Assembly (NCBI GenBank): GCA_949752795.1
Contig: OX457057.1
Location: 162,603,980 to 162,667,979, forward strand
Direction: 5' to 3'
Length of the DNA stretch: 64,000 bases
Source: Hyperoodon ampullatus
Taxonomy: Eukaryota > Chordata > Mammalia > Artiodactyla > Ziphiidae
Shown: positions 23,935-36,950 of the stretch, piece after piece
Layout of the letters: each line of letters starts with the position of its first letter
How positions within the stretch are numbered: position 1 is the stretch's first letter
Notes under the pieces: generated by a model
Seen by the model: only the letters and a program-made list of their open reading frames with translations
The model's database searches: none
What the model was told of the DNA's origin: nothing
Position numbers and translations under genes: made by a program

Positions 23935-24785
23935 ACCAACTACATATTTTGAGGGGCTCAGTACAAAATATTAGGGCTCTTGTTCAAAAAGCAGGAAAAC
24001 AGCGCCATTAAGTACTAAAATAGAAAATGTTTCCCAGCCGTCTCTCTCTCCATCTGCTATGGTATTTTTCATTTGCTATTTAATGTCATGTTCCCTCGGG
24101 CATTAAGGCAAGAAGTGCAGACCTTCACAGATGCCTGGGGCCCTAGCCCACAACTCACTGTGTGGGTGACCCACTGGCTGTTAGGTTGCCCCTCCCCAGC
24201 CACCAAACCCATGTGCCATGCCCTGGCCCAGGGCATGGAAGTTGAGCCAGGTTTCTTCCCTTCCCTTCCCATGGCTGCCACTCCAACTCACTAGGTACCT
24301 GGAATTGGGGATGAACAGAGGCTTGCCTCAATTGGGTTGTGGTCTCTGGCCACCTGTCAGACACCAGTGAAGATGACAGGTAAGGGCAAGGACAGCCCTG
24401 CCAAGAGTGCACAGCCTAATCCCTACCTTTCTTATGCTTGTGCACAGGCCCCGCTAGGGTCAGAGAGTGATAGCTGTGGCTGGGTGAGGCAGAGAGAGGA
24501 AGGGAGGCTGGTGTTCCAGTGGGTGGGAAAGTGGGGAATGTAGAATCCAGCCCAGAGAGGCAGTGGGAGGTGGTACCGTGCCTTGGTTCCAAGTCCCTGC
24601 AGGTGCTCCATTATCCCATTGGACTTCACTTACAAAACACAAATCACAAATCCAAAAATGAATCATTAAGAATTTTGAGATGGCAACCACTGAGCATTAA
24701 ACTCTATGCAGAGGGCCTTCCTGAGTGCAGGCCCTGTGCATTGCACTGGTCTCATACTCATGAAGCCAGGCCTGACTCTTAGGTT
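23935..24785. repeat. GC-rich ancient interspersed repeat
   Basis: The ends carry 'gaggggctcagtacaaaata' on the left and 'cattaagaattttgagatgg' plus 'catgaagccaggcctgactc' on the right, wording I associate with an old mammalian repeat. The middle (24100-24600) is locally GC-rich with small open frames that show no homology I recognise. Confidence 0.4.
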
Positions 24786-26239
24786 TTTGGCTCTGGGGAA
24801 GTGAAGAAATTTGTAGTACTACAAAGTTAGAAATTCAGAGGGAAAACAGTTTTGGGGAAAAACATAAGTGGGTACAGTTTGGAGCAAGCTAAATTTAAAT
24901 TACTATGGGACACTGGAACTAGGCATTAGGAGAATACTAACAGAAGACTGTTTAGAAGGCTGTCAAAACAATATCACTTTATATTTCCTGATTTGTGGAT
25001 CATTAATTACATTGTTATAAAAAGTCATAAAAGCATCCCTCTAATATGAAGATCTCAGCACTAACAAAAGCTAAAAGAGTATTCCGTGCAAATGGAAAAG
25101 AAAAGAAAGCTGGGGTAGCAATACTTATATCAGGCAAAATAGACTTTAAAAGAAAGATTGTAGCAAGAGACAAAGAAGGACATTACATAACGATAAAGGG
25201 ATCAATCTAACAAGAAGATATAACAATTGTAAATACATGTACCCAACATAGGAGCACCTACATACATAAAGCAAATATTAACAAACATAATGGGAGAAAC
25301 TGACAGTAAGGCAGTAATAGTAAGTGACCTTAATACCCCACTTACATCAGTGGACAAATTATCCAGACAGAAAATCAGTAAGGAAACACTGGCCTTAAAT
25401 GAAACATTAGACGAGATGGATTAATAGGTATATAATGAGAACATTTCATCCAAAAACAGCAGAATGCACATTCTTTTCAGGTGCACATGGAACATTCCCT
25501 TGGATAGATTACATGCTAGGTCATAGAATAATTCTCAATAAATTTAAGAAGATTAAAATTACATCAAATATCTTTTCTGCAGTATGAGACTAGAAGTCAA
25601 ACACTAGGGGAAAAAAACTCCAAAAACAGCATGCTAGCAAACAACCAACAGGTCACTGAAGAAATTAGAGAAAATTAAAAAATACTCAGAGAAAAATGAT
25701 AAATGAAAACACAGTGATCTAAAATCTAAGGGACACAGTAAAAGCAGTTCTAAGAGGGAATTTTATAGTGATACAAGTCTACCTCACAAAACAAGAAAAA
25801 TCTCAAATAAACAGTCTAACCCTGCACCTAAAGGAACTTGAAAAAGAAGTACAAACAAAACTGAAAGTTAGGAGAAGTAAAGAAATAATAAAGATCAGAG
25901 TGGAAATAAATAAAATAGAGACTAAAAAGACAATAAAAAAGATCAGTGAAACTAAGAGCTGGTTCTTTGAAAAGATAAAAAAAATTGATAAACTTTTAAC
26001 TCTTCAAGAGAAAAAGAGATAGGGCTCAAATCAATAACATCAGAAGTGAAAAATGAGAAGTTACAACTGACAACACAGAAAGACAAAAGATCATAAGAGA
26101 CTAAGAGGAGCAACTATATGCCAATAAAGTGGACAACCTAGAAGAAATGAACAAATTTCTAGAAATGTATAATCTCCCAAGACTGAATCAGGAAGAAATA
26201 GAAAATATTAACAGACCTATTACCAGTTATTGATTAATT

Positions 26240-26372
26240 GATTAAATTATTTATTTTTGGCCACGCTGTGTGGCTTGTGGGATATTAGTTCCCCAACCAG
26301 AAACTGAACCTGGGCCCATGGCAGTGAAAGTGCTGAGTCCTAACAACTGGACCTCCAGGGAATTCCCTGAAT
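26240..26372 (-). repeat. Old tRNA-Glu-type SINE, minus strand
   Basis: The reversed head 'cctccagggaattccctg' and 'ttatttatttttggccacgc' show a CHR-related SINE of a different, older type ('gggaattccctggcggtcca' group). No clear TSD. Confidence 0.7.
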
Positions 26373-26566
26373 CAGTAATTTAAAAAACTCCCAATAAACA
26401 AAAGTCAAGGATTAGATGGCTTCACAGGTGAATTTTACTAAATATTTAAAGAAGAATTAACACCTATCCTTCTCAAACTACTCCAAAAAGTTGAAGAGAA
26501 AGGAATGCTTCCAAACTCAGTCTATGAGGCCAGCATCACCCTGATACCAAAACAAGACAAAGATAT

Positions 26567-26630
26567 AAAAAAAAAAAAAAGAAAAAAAGAAAGATAAAAA
26601 GAAAGAAAGGAAGAAAGAAAGAAAGAAAAT
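26567..26630 (+). repeat. A-rich (GAAA)n microsatellite
   Basis: A run of 14 or more A followed by repeated gaaa/gaaag units inside the old L1. It was probably seeded by L1 A-rich sequence. Confidence 0.85.
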
Positions 26631-27417
26631 TACAGGCCAAGATCACTGATAATACAGATTCAAAAATCCCCAATAAAATATTAGCAAACCAAATCCAACA
26701 ATACATTTAAAAAATTGCATACCATGATCAAGGTGGATTTATCCCAGGGACACAAGAATTTTTCAGTATTTGCAAATCAATCAATGTGATACACCACATT
26801 AACAAACTGAAGAATAAAAATCACATGATTATCTCAATAGATGCACAATAAGCTTTTGACAAATTTCAACATCCATTTATGATAAAAATTCTCCAGAAAG
26901 TGGGCATAGTGGGAACACATACCTCAACATAATAAAGGTAATATATGATAGGCCCACGGCTTACATCATACTCAACAGTGAAAAGCTGAAATTATTTCCT
27001 CTGAGATCAGGAACAAGACAAGGATGCCCACTCTCGCCACTTTAATTCAACATAGCATTGGACGTCCTAGCCACAGCAATCATACAAGAAAAATAAATAA
27101 AATGGAATCTAAACTAGAAAGGAAGAAGTAAAACTGTCACTGTTTGCAGATGACACGATACTATACATAGAAAATCTTAAAGACACCACCAGAAAACTAC
27201 TAGAGGTCATCAATGAATTCAGTCAAGTTGCAGGATACAAAATTAATATACAGAAATCTGTTGCATTTCTATCCACTATCAACAAACTGTCAGAAAGAGA
27301 AATTAAGGAAACAATCCCATTTACAACTGCATCAAAAAGAATAAACCTACCTAAGGAGGTAAACGACCTGTACTTGGAAAATTATAAGACACTGATGAAA
27401 GAAATTTAAGACAAAAA

Positions 27418-27622
27418 AAAAAAGAAGGATGGGGCCTCCCTGGTGGCGCAGTGGTTGGGAGTCCGCCTGCCGGTGCAGGGGATGCGGGTTCGTGCCCCGG
27501 TCTGGGAGGATCCCGTGTGCCGCGGAGCGGCTGGGCCCGTGAGCCGTGGCCGCTGGGCCTGCGCATCCGGAGCCTGTGCTCCGCGGCGGGAGAGGCCGCG
27601 GCAGTGAGAGGCCCGCGTACCA

Positions 27623-27665
<43 letters not shown>

Positions 27666-27672
27666 AGGATGG
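27418..27672 (+). repeat. CHR SINE with 40-base pure poly-A tail
   Basis: The body at about 27433-27622 is unusually GC-rich and close to consensus. The tail is an uninterrupted A run of about 40. The TSD aaagaaggatgg occurs at 27421-27432 and 27661-27672. The intact tail suggests a recent insertion into the older L1. Confidence 0.95.
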
Positions 27673-29445
27673 AAAGATATACCATGTTCATGGATGGGAA
27701 GAATTAATGTTGTTAAAATGACCATACTACCCAAGGCAATCTACAGATTCAATGCAATACCTATCAAAATACTAAGGATATTTTTCACAGAACTAGATAA
27801 ATAACTTTAAAATTTGCATGGAAACATAAAAACCCCTGAATAGCCAAAGTAATCTTGAGAAAGAAGAACAGAGCTGGAGGAATCACACTCCCTGACTTCA
27901 CACTATACTACAAAACTACAGTAATCAAAACAGTATGGTATTGGTATAAAAACAGACACACAGATCAATGGAACAGAATATAGAGCGCAGAAATAAACCC
28001 ATGCTTATGTGGTCAATTAATCTATGACAAAGGAGGCAAGAATATACAATAAGGAAAAGACAGCCTTTTCAATAAATGGGAAAACTGAAGAGTTATATGC
28101 AAGAGAATTAAACTGGATTACGTTCTCACACCATATACAAAAATAAAATCAAGATGGATTAAAGACCCAGATGTAAGACCTGAAACCATAAAACTCCTAG
28201 AGGAAAATATAGGCAGTATACTCTTTGACATCAGTCTTAGCAATATTTTTTTGGAGCTGTCTCCTCAGACAAGGGAAACAAAAGCAAAAATAAACAAGTG
28301 GGACTACAACAAACTTAAAAGTTTTTGCACAGTAAGGAAACCATCAACAAAAAGACAGTGAATGTACTGAATAGAATAAAATATTTGCAAACAATATATC
28401 CAATAAGGGGTTAATATCCAAAATATACAAAGAAGTTATACAACTCATCATCAAAAAAACAAACAAGCTGATTAATAAATGGGTGGAGGACCTGAAGAGA
28501 TATTTTTTCCAAAGAAGACATACAGATGGCCAACAGACACCTGAAAAGATGCTCAAGATCACTAATCATCAGGGAAACACAAATCAAGACCACAATGAGA
28601 TAACACCTCACACCTGTCAGAATGGCTATCATCAAAAAGACAACAAATAAGAAGTGGTGACAAAGAAGTAGAGATATGGGAACCTTTATACACTGTTGGT
28701 GGGAATGCAAATTGGTACAACCACTATGGAAAACAGTATGGAGGTTCCTCAAAAGATTAAAAGTAGAACTACCATAACAGTCACCAATCCCACTTCCGGG
28801 TATTTACCTGAAGGAAATAAAAACATTAATTTGAAAAGATATGCACAGCAAAGTTCACTGCAGCATTATTTACAATAGCCAAGATATGGAAACAACCTAA
28901 GTATCTATTGATAGATAAATAGATGAAGAAGATGTGGTATGTATGTGTACGTATATGTATGTTTGTGTGTAACACACACACACTAGACTGTTGGCCATTA
29001 AAAAAATAAAATAAAATCTTGCCATTTGTGACAACATGGATGGATCTAGAGGGTATTTTGCTAAGTGAAATAAAGTCAGAGAATGACAAATACAGTATGA
29101 TCTCACTGCTATGTGGAATGTAAAAACAAAACAAACAAATAAAACAAAATGAAAACCAGACTCATAGATACAGAGAACAGATGGTGGTTGCCAGAGAAGA
29201 GAGAGTGAAATAGGAAGGGGATTAAGAGGTACAAACCTCAAGTTATAAAATAAATAAGCCATAGGGATGTAACATATAGCATAAGGAATATGGTGAATAA
29301 TATTGTAATAACTTTGTATGGGGACAGATCATTAATAGACTTATCATGGGGACAATTTCATTGTACGCAAATGTCAAATCACTATGCAGTACACCTGTAA
29401 AGAACATAATATTGTACATCAACTAGTTTTCAGTTAAAAAATAAG

Positions 29446-29915
29446 TAAATGATAAATTGAAATTCATAGATGTTTAATATAAAACAAACAAACCATTTAA
29501 ATATCCAGTGGAGTGGTACTGGCATTGATTATAAAATTAAATGGCCTGATGGTAGGAAGGCACCTCAGGGGTATTACTGTTTACCAGCAATGCTTGTACC
29601 TTGTTGACTATAGGTATAGCTAAGAAGTACAAAAATACCTTTCTGTACAGCTAACCCTAGCAAATCAAGAATTTGGCAAGGTTTCCTTTATATATTTCTA
29701 ACTTCCTAACTTCTTTGAAAGGAGAAAGCATCTGATATCAGTTATACTTAGTGGTTAACTATATGCTCCCCTAAGTGAGTATTAGCCCTTCAAAACATTT
29801 ATCTCTGGTTGTGATATGAAAGGAGTTAAGGCTCTACTTCCCCATTAAAACAGAAGAAAAATATCTTGGCTTTGAGGAGATGGCCTTATTACTATAAGGC
29901 CTTATTACTATCCTT
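29446..29915. other. Intronic sequence without recognised feature
   Basis: Unique AT-rich sequence between an old L1 and a SINE. Confidence 0.5.
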
Positions 29916-30160
29916 AAGAAAGAACTATAGGGGCTGCCCTGGTGGCGCAGTGGTTGAGAGTCCGCCTGCTGATGCAGGGGACACGGGTTCGTGCCCTGGT
30001 CCAGGAGGATCCCACATGCCGCGGAGCGGCTGGGCTCGTGAGCCATGGCTGCTGAGCCTGCGCGTCCGGAGCCTGTGCTCCACAACGGGAGAGGCCACAA
30101 CAGTGAGAGGCCCATGTACCGCAACAACAAAAAAAAAAAAAAAAGAAAGAAAGAACTATA
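29916..30160 (+). repeat. CHR SINE (short form), 14-bp TSD
   Basis: The TSD aagaaagaactata lies at 29916-29929 and 30147-30160. The head is 'ggggctgccctggtggcgca', with a T-to-G change in the usual 'cttccc'. Confidence 0.94.
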
Positions 30161-31127
30161 TTTGAGTTCATCCTGTCCTCTCTCTCAAACAGCCCTCTTC
30201 TCCTGGGCAGGATAAGGTGGAATCTCCACTAGTTAGCACTATTGCAAACCTATTTCTAGGAGTAACCATAGATTGAGGAGGTTTTCCATCATTCTTTGAT
30301 TCTTTCAAGTTTAGGATCTTGGCAATATTCCCTGCCATTCTTGCTCTCTTCCTCCAGGTATTTGCTACCTGCTTTCTATCCTCCTTAAGGGGTTGTATCT
30401 ATCCTTAATCCTTTTTTCTTTTCTCCAAATTTTACATTTTCTAGGGTGTTTATTGTTAAAAGATTTTAAAATTACAACCGTTCTGATTACAAAATGATTT
30501 AGAGGTATAGTTAATATTTAATATCTTCAGACTATAATTTTTCTTTTCTGACATCCCTATGTTTATTATATTATTTTTACCTCTGGTAGTAATATTTTGA
30601 TAGACATATAATATGAATATGTATTCATATATATATGAATATAAATGTTCTCTTTATTGAAAAAGTTATCACTGAAGGGTAATCCTACTATTTTAACTCC
30701 ATGCAGATGGTCAGGAAAGAGAAGAAAGATGCATAAAGAATCTTTAAGCAGCAGAGGAAAGAGCTTTAAGTGTCGTGGAATACAACAGCAATGAGAATAT
30801 AAAAATTGAAACAGGATTGTAGCTCCGGTGCTATGAATTCAAATTGAATATTTTACTGCTAAAACAGATTCTTAGGCTGGTCAGAGGCCACTCTGCCACA
30901 ATAAAGCAAGTATTTTGTAAAATTAGACTGATCATCTGAACTGACTGTGGTAAACACTCAGAAGGGCAACTAATGTACAACACAGCAACTTGTTTGTGAG
31001 CGATAGCATGCCACTGAGAAACTATCACTTGCTAGTTTTTTAAGGCAGACTTGAAGGTACAAAAGAAGGCACTGATGTCCACAGGGAACACATTGACTAA
31101 GTGGGTTCCTAATACTTTAACCACTCA
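30161..31127. other. Intronic sequence with AT-rich inverted repeats
   Basis: Near 30611-30630 two 9-bp arms (atatgaata / tattcatat) flank two bases, followed by more TA-rich repeats. Nothing else was recognised. Confidence 0.5.
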
Positions 31128-31320
31128 TTTAGACAAATAGTTCTCAACCCTGGTTGCACGTTAGAATCAACTGGAAAGGTTTTAAAAAATACAGAAGACT
31201 GGGCTCTAGTCCAGAGATTTGATTTAACTGGTGTGAGGTGGAGCCCAGGCAGCAGTATTTTTTGAAGTTCCTTAGATGATTTTTGTGTACAGCCAGAGTT
31301 GAAAACCACTGGTTTAGACA
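31128..31320 (+). mobile_element. MER5-like non-autonomous hAT element, 8-bp TSD
   Basis: 'gttctcaaccctggttgcac' at the left and 'gttgaaaaccactgg' at the right are imperfect terminal inverted repeats. The internal wording ('gttagaatcaactggaaagg', 'ggtggagcccaggcagcagt') fits MER5A/B. An 8-bp duplication tttagaca (31128-31135 and 31313-31320) matches hAT insertion. Confidence 0.85.
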
Positions 31321-32804
31321 ATGAACACTTTCTGGTCTTTATTAAGTGGGCATGAAGCTTTCTGTCTCTTTGTTTACCTTGGAAAAACAAAGATCTTATT
31401 GAGGATTCTATTCAAAACAATGGCTAATACCAACTGAGCCCAATATCTCAATACTTAAGAAAGGATGTAACATTACTTTTTTTTTTTTTTTTTTTTTACA
31501 GAATTTAACTTAGTCTACATTTATTCCTCTAAAGCTTTAGTTTCTTCTAAAAACTATGCAAAGGTTCCATCTTTTGACAATCTTTTGTACCTAGTATGTC
31601 TGATTGGGAATGCTCAGGAGTCACTGTGACAAGAACACAAGGAGGGTTACATAGGAATATTCGGTTACTGCTTTAGTTCAACTTTGCATTCTGGTTGTCT
31701 TGGCATGTATTTTAGTGCCTGAATTCTTTCAGAGCCAAGCTCAAGGCTAATATAAATGAAGCAGCTGCGACTGCATTGTGTTACGTTCACAGGGAAGGCC
31801 AACTCAGACCATTGTGTTACGGAAATGAAAACACTAAGCAAAGCACCTGGCCCAGTACACAGCAGCTTTCTTTCAGCCAAAGCTAAATTGATGGCATCGT
31901 CTAAGGAGAAGCGATACAAAAATCATAAATATCAATAGTCACTTTATAAATAGAATATTAAAGAAAGAAGCCTGTTGCAAAAACTCAGGCAATGTGAAAC
32001 AAATATATACAATTACAAGATGTTAGCATATTCCCTTTCTGAATTAAATTTAAGTACCTAGATAACTTTTCATTAGTTTACTCATTCCTTCCCAGTCACT
32101 CTTGTAACATCATTTAAATGTAGTTTTAACAATGTATAAAACATACAATGGGTATTTTATTTAAAGGAAAACAAAAATATGACAAAGGCAAAAAGTCTAG
32201 CAGGATGTTAAAGAAAAAAGTGAAAAATAGGATCTTTAAAAAGAGGCAAAAAACTATTCAAATGACTAAAATTGTTCTTGAAGAATCTAACAGTCAAAAC
32301 TCAAATCTGCAAAAACATTGCGAGCTTATACATACATCTGACACCTAAATGGTTCAAAGAAATATCCACAGAGATAAATCATTAAATAAAGAATCCTACC
32401 TAGTTTCACTTCCCAACCTAAGTAGAAAGAGTATACACTACATACATAAAATACCATAGCCCTGGATTCCAAATATAAATTAAGATCTCTCTTTGTTGAA
32501 GAGAAAAAAAAAGGTAACTATTTTGCACAGGTGCACTCCTTTGCTCCAAATGATCTCTTAGTGGTTATTAAATGGTTTAGTAATCCACTTGACTAGAGAC
32601 ATCATCTGTAATACCAAGAGAGTAAGTAAGTGTGAAACACAGTCACTTGATTCAGGTTCTTAGATAACTCATTTATATTTTATCCACTCAACAATTACTT
32701 CTTGAGTGTTTCCTATGTGCAAGGCTCTGTTGTTAGGCATTGGGGTAGCTACAAAGATAACTCTACTCAATGCTCTGCGGTGACCTAAATGGGAAGGAAA
32801 CCTA
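31321..32804. other. Intronic sequence with a T22 tract
   Basis: A poly-T run at 31476-31497 is not attached to a SINE I can see. The short open frame around 31665-31920 has no homology I recognise. Confidence 0.45.
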
Positions 32805-32908
32805 AAAAAGAGGGGATATATGTATACGTATAGCTGATTCATCTTGCTGTACAGTAGAAACTACCACAACATTGTAAAGCAACTATACTCCAATTTAAAA
32901 AAAAAGTT
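32805..32908 (+). mobile_element. L1 3' end fragment
   Basis: 'gtatagctgattcatcttgc', 'tgtacagtagaaactaccac' and 'agcaactatactccaattta' followed by A9 is the terminal part of an L1 3' UTR, about 100 bp, severely 5'-truncated. Confidence 0.85.
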
Positions 32909-33635
32909 AAGTAGAAGAGATATTTATTGTCTAATGAGGCAACAGACGTACAAACAAATAACTGCAATTGGAATTAAGGTGAAGAGATATGGAATCAGAG
33001 TGGAGGAAGAACTGAATAACTACCCTGCAGATCTCTGCTTTTCTTATGCCTATGATTAGATATAAGTACAAATACATTTAAACACTCCCAAAAGCTGAGA
33101 CCTTACCTTAACCTATAGGTTCAGTGGCCATATGACTTCCTTCTTTCATTTCTTACATTCTTATTTTTAAACTTATTGACTCTGCTGTCTATCTGCATAA
33201 ATATGGATTAGACTAAGTAAGGAATATACATGAATATACTAGTTATCCATTTTAAGTTTAGAAAATATAAATTTGGGGGAATAAGGAAGATATACAAAGA
33301 TACATATCCTTTCTGCCTTATCTAGCAGCAGTCAGCAGGATACAAACAACTCTTATCCACTGGCTTCTGGGGATCTCTCAAAGGCTAACCACTACTCTAG
33401 AACTACCAGCAGTGTCAGCTGATAGCCAGGGGTGGGTGCTGGACTGGCCTTCGATTGAATGATAGCCCCTTACCTATCACCCTGAGTTGAGATAGTGATA
33501 GCAAGAAGAGTCACTTAGGTTAGAGTCAAGTAGTTTACCAGTATGTCCCAGTATTTATATAACTTGGTCTAGCTTTTAAGCCAAGACAAATATTTCAATT
33601 AAACCAATCTTTAATGCTTTAGTGGCCAGCAAAAT
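32909..33635. other. Intronic sequence without recognised feature
   Basis: Unique sequence. No exon or repeat was identified. Confidence 0.45.
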
Positions 33636-34090
33636 TTAGTTAAGCTTGACAAACAAACCCATTCACAGTCTTGCCCCAACCTACCTCTCCATCCTCTCTC
33701 TAGCCATTTTTGCCTACACGCTTTTCAATTCCTGCCTCGAAAAGCACGAAATGCTTTCCCATATTCCCTTGAAGTGTGAGTCACCTTATGAAGTGTGTCT
33801 TTCCAAAATGCTATTCCCTCAGGCTGGAATACTCTCCTTCCCCTCTCAACTATTTTCATTCAGCCTTTGAAACGCAGCTGAAATACTGGCTCCTTGACAA
33901 AGCCTTAGCTTACACAGTGCATTGTTAAAAACCGGTGTCACCATGCTCATCTACCTCCTTACGAATCTGGTCATTTTTCTGTCTCTTGCTACTAGACTAT
34001 AAGTTCTCTTGTATGGAAATTCTGTTGTGTTCATTTCTGTTTCCCCAGTACCAAGTAGAGTGCCAAGAAAGCATCAATAGTCTCATCAAT
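33636..34090 (+). repeat. L2 LINE 3' fragment
   Basis: 'aaaatgctattccctcaggc', 'cctttgaaacgcagctgaaa' and 'gactataagttctcttgtat' are in L2 order. The 74-codon open frame here comes from L2. Confidence 0.7.
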
Positions 34091-35268
34091 ATCAATTGGT
34101 GAATCACCAATACTTTGCCCAAAGTACGCATTCATCAAGTGTGTCATTGTCAACAATTTTCATCAAGACTTGTTAAAAATCGATTTCATCTGCCCTCAGT
34201 AAGCCTGAAAATAGATCTAGGAAGAATAAGGCCCTTTTGGAGAGTCCACAACTAGCTCCTTTTTGGGTCCTCCTCATGGGTAGTGAACCTGCTGTTCACC
34301 ACAGCAAAGACACCTGAGTCTTAGAACCACAAGTACTTGTGCTTAAATCTCACCCCTGCCCCTTCATAAAGTTAACACGAAAATGATCTTTGAGGTACTA
34401 TATAAGTAACTAAAAGTTAAGTATCTCAGTTAGGTTCCTTTTTGTACTGCTTTCCCATATTCAGAAAGTCTTTTGTGATATTTATTATAAAAATATTTTG
34501 TGTTGATCTGAAAACTAGACATACTTCTTCTGGCAATACATTTAAGGGATGTAAGTCACATTAGCTATTGGTATCATATGGAGATTTAAAAAATACAATG
34601 TACTTCCACAGACATCCAAGTACTGCAGTGCCTCATTTAGCCAGCATATCTTGGTTTCTCTTAAAAGAATATAAATTATTTATCCAGCATTAACAAGGAG
34701 TGAGGAACTTCACAAACTAGATTTTTTGGAATAGCAATTTTTTAAACCTTCACATATCTTTAAGATTTTAAATATTCTCAATGGATATATATCACACAAT
34801 ATTACACAGTTTCCAGTTTTTAAAAAAAGCCTGGTACAAACAATATAATTTCACTTTTCCTTGATGATTCAGGACTATTATTATCAATGTCAATTACTGC
34901 ACTATGCACCATCCATCCTGTAATAAAATGGTACCCTTAAGGACTATCAATAAGTAAAAGGCTATCTTCCTTTATCCTAAATGAATTCAGATTGTTTTTA
35001 TGACTCCTTGTTTTTCATTTTCTCTACCTCCTCCCTCTACTCATTGACATTTCTTTTTTTTTGCCATTGAAAAAAAATTGCAGTCAGTGTGTTTGTATGG
35101 TTATTTTTCCAAACAATTGCCTAGATGAAGGCATATGAATGGCTAAATTCTACTCAAGAGCTAAGTGCATGGGCTTTGTGACTGCAATTTGCTAGTCAGG
35201 GGACCCTTCTTTCCCTCAATATTTCTAAATCCACAATGTGGCCGAGATTGTAAAAAGAATAACAAATG
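34091..35268. other. Intronic sequence without recognised feature
   Basis: AT-rich unique sequence. Confidence 0.45.
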
Positions 35269-35269
35269 A

Positions 35270-35342
35270 GGGAATTCCCTGGCGGTCCAGTGCTTAGGAC
35301 TCAGCGTTCTCACTGCCGGGACCTGGGTTCGATCCCTGAGTA
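35270..35342 (+). repeat. 3'-truncated old tRNA-Glu SINE
   Basis: 'gggaattccctggcggtcca' to 'gggttcgatccctgagtaag' is a SINE head with A- and B-box-like parts. The body after the B box is missing. Confidence 0.75.
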
Positions 35343-36841
35343 AGTGGTCTGTGAGTAGTGCTAGTCTTCATGTATATGCATCATTGGTTTATTACTTTTA
35401 CTCAAAAATAATTAGTCTTATTATTAAGGTAAACCTTAAATTAGCTGTCAATTTACTGTTTAAATACAAATGAAAATTGTTTTTGCTAATTAATTCAAAT
35501 TTTAAAAGGCCAGTCATGAACTTCAGATTCAATATAGGAAGTACTTCAAAGTTACTACATTGCAGAGGAATATTCTTCTTCAGTTACTGATGTTGAAAAA
35601 AAAAAATTAAGTATTCACCGTTCTATTCTAGCATGACAGTAGGAAAAATTCTAACTCAAACCTTTTCACCAAACTCTTTATATAGATAGTTAGTTTCACC
35701 ATATTTGATTGGTTTCATCAGGAAAATAAGAAGGGGAAGGGAGAGAAAAGATACTTTTTTCATTCATGAAACCAAATTTTAAATAGATAGTTATGTCTAT
35801 TAGAATAAAGAAATTTAGTAAAAGGCATGAAATCCAGTATTTTAAAACTCCTGTCACAATTTGGTTAGCATATTAATCCAACACTTGCTTGTGATCTTTA
35901 AAAATGAGAAGATTTGTAAAAATTTGAAAGGTGTCACAATAATAGATATTCACAAATTCTACAAGGCACCTAGATATAACAAGGGGAAATCTTGCTTCTC
36001 AGGATTAATGTAAAATAAAACATTCACTTTGGTTAATTTAAAAGTGAATGCCAGCTTTATATCTCAAAATACCAGCTCTACTTAAAGGTCATCCTAACTT
36101 TAAAAAATTGTATTGGAATAAAGAACACAACGTATTAACTTGGCTGAATTAAAAGAAAAAAAATCCTTTTTTTCCCCAATAGAAAAGGCTATTTCTACTT
36201 TATACTGATTTCCACTGTACCTATAATAATGACCAACTTCACGGATGTAATTCTTTTTAAGTTTAAAAATAATTAATTTTAATAAAATGATATGATTAGA
36301 AAATGGATGAATTAAAATCTGGGTTACTCCAAGTTATATCAAAGAGGTCCAAACTGCAACTCGTAGTCAGCTGACCTGATCACTTACAGACTTTCCATCT
36401 GAGCATTCCTTCATATTTAATATTGATTCTCAGTACTGCCTAGTCACTTTAAGGAGTATTTTTAACTGGAATATTTCTTCCAGGGTATTTCTTAAGCACT
36501 TATATAATCATCTAAAAGATGGCTTAAGCAAAGCATAGGCCAGGTTTCAGGATTAGAACTCACAACTGTCTAATATTCTAATCTAATTTTCTGATTTTCT
36601 GCTCTGCAACTTTATGAGTCTCATCATTCTCTGCTTAGGCTCCATCACTAAAAACACTATACGCCATCCTTTAAAACAAAAAAATTCCTACCAGCATCTT
36701 TATAGAATTGTGATAGGTTTTAGTTAGTAACTTGATAAAGAGATTCTTGAAGAACAAAATGTTTTGATTTCTTAGCAATTGTCTCTAACTCTAAAAAGAA
36801 AGGAGAAAAGTAAAGTATTCTTTTAGAGAAGAGAAGCACTT
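35343..36841. other. RASAL2: RASAL2 intron flanking the exon, downstream side
   Basis: AT-rich sequence without repeats I can name. It ends at the donor of the 36844-36950 exon. Confidence 0.5.
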
Positions 36842-36843
36842 AC

Positions 36844-36950
36844 TGGTACTTTGAAGGGTGAGGTATTTGCAGTATCCATAGAGTTAGGTTTCTCTGATGT
36901 ACTGGTCCCTGAGATACTCCGTCTGCGGGGGGACCTTTCTGCTGGCACCT
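36844..36950 (-). CDS. RASAL2: RASAL2 internal exon (Ser/Arg-rich segment)
   Basis: Read on the minus strand, a pyrimidine-rich tract ending in CAG (acceptor AG at 36951-36952) is followed by 107 bp and then a strong donor, GTAAGT (GT at 36842-36843). The exon supplies two bases of a split Glu codon plus 35 full codons, beginning VPAERSPRRRSISGTSTSEK and ending in SPFKVP, with no stop. I recognise this as RASAL2, a Ras GTPase-activating protein with PH, C2 and RasGAP domains and a C-terminal coiled coil, which turns off Ras by stimulating GTP hydrolysis. In the long isoform this segment lies in the insert between the two halves of the PH region. It is basic and Ser-rich (RRRSIS), a plausible phosphorylation site (inference). 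Entry phase is 1 and exit phase is 0. The next downstream exon (expected to begin GFFSK) was not found at lower coordinates, so 1-36843 is intron. The match is from memory of the family, not a search. Confidence 0.93.

Larger units (their letters stand above)
25050..29445 (+). mobile_element. Old L1 (5'-truncated), carrying two SINEs
   Basis: Starts in the ORF2 endonuclease region ('aagaaagctggggtagcaat') and ends at 'acatcaactagttttcag', an L1MA-like 3' end. ORF2 is full of stops and indels. The FADD region at 27128-27150 is still in frame locally (ctgtttgcagatgac). Interrupted by a SINE at about 26240-26370 and another at 27433-27660. Confidence 0.88.

Noticed and set aside
24069..24629. 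Cluster of short open frames on both strands in a GC-rich stretch
   Set aside because: The frames overlap on opposite strands and lack splice or start context. The stretch is bounded by repeat-like wording and is more likely an old repeat.
31476..31497. T22 run as a possible minus-strand SINE tail
   Set aside because: No SINE body or TSD adjoins it, so it is an isolated homopolymer.
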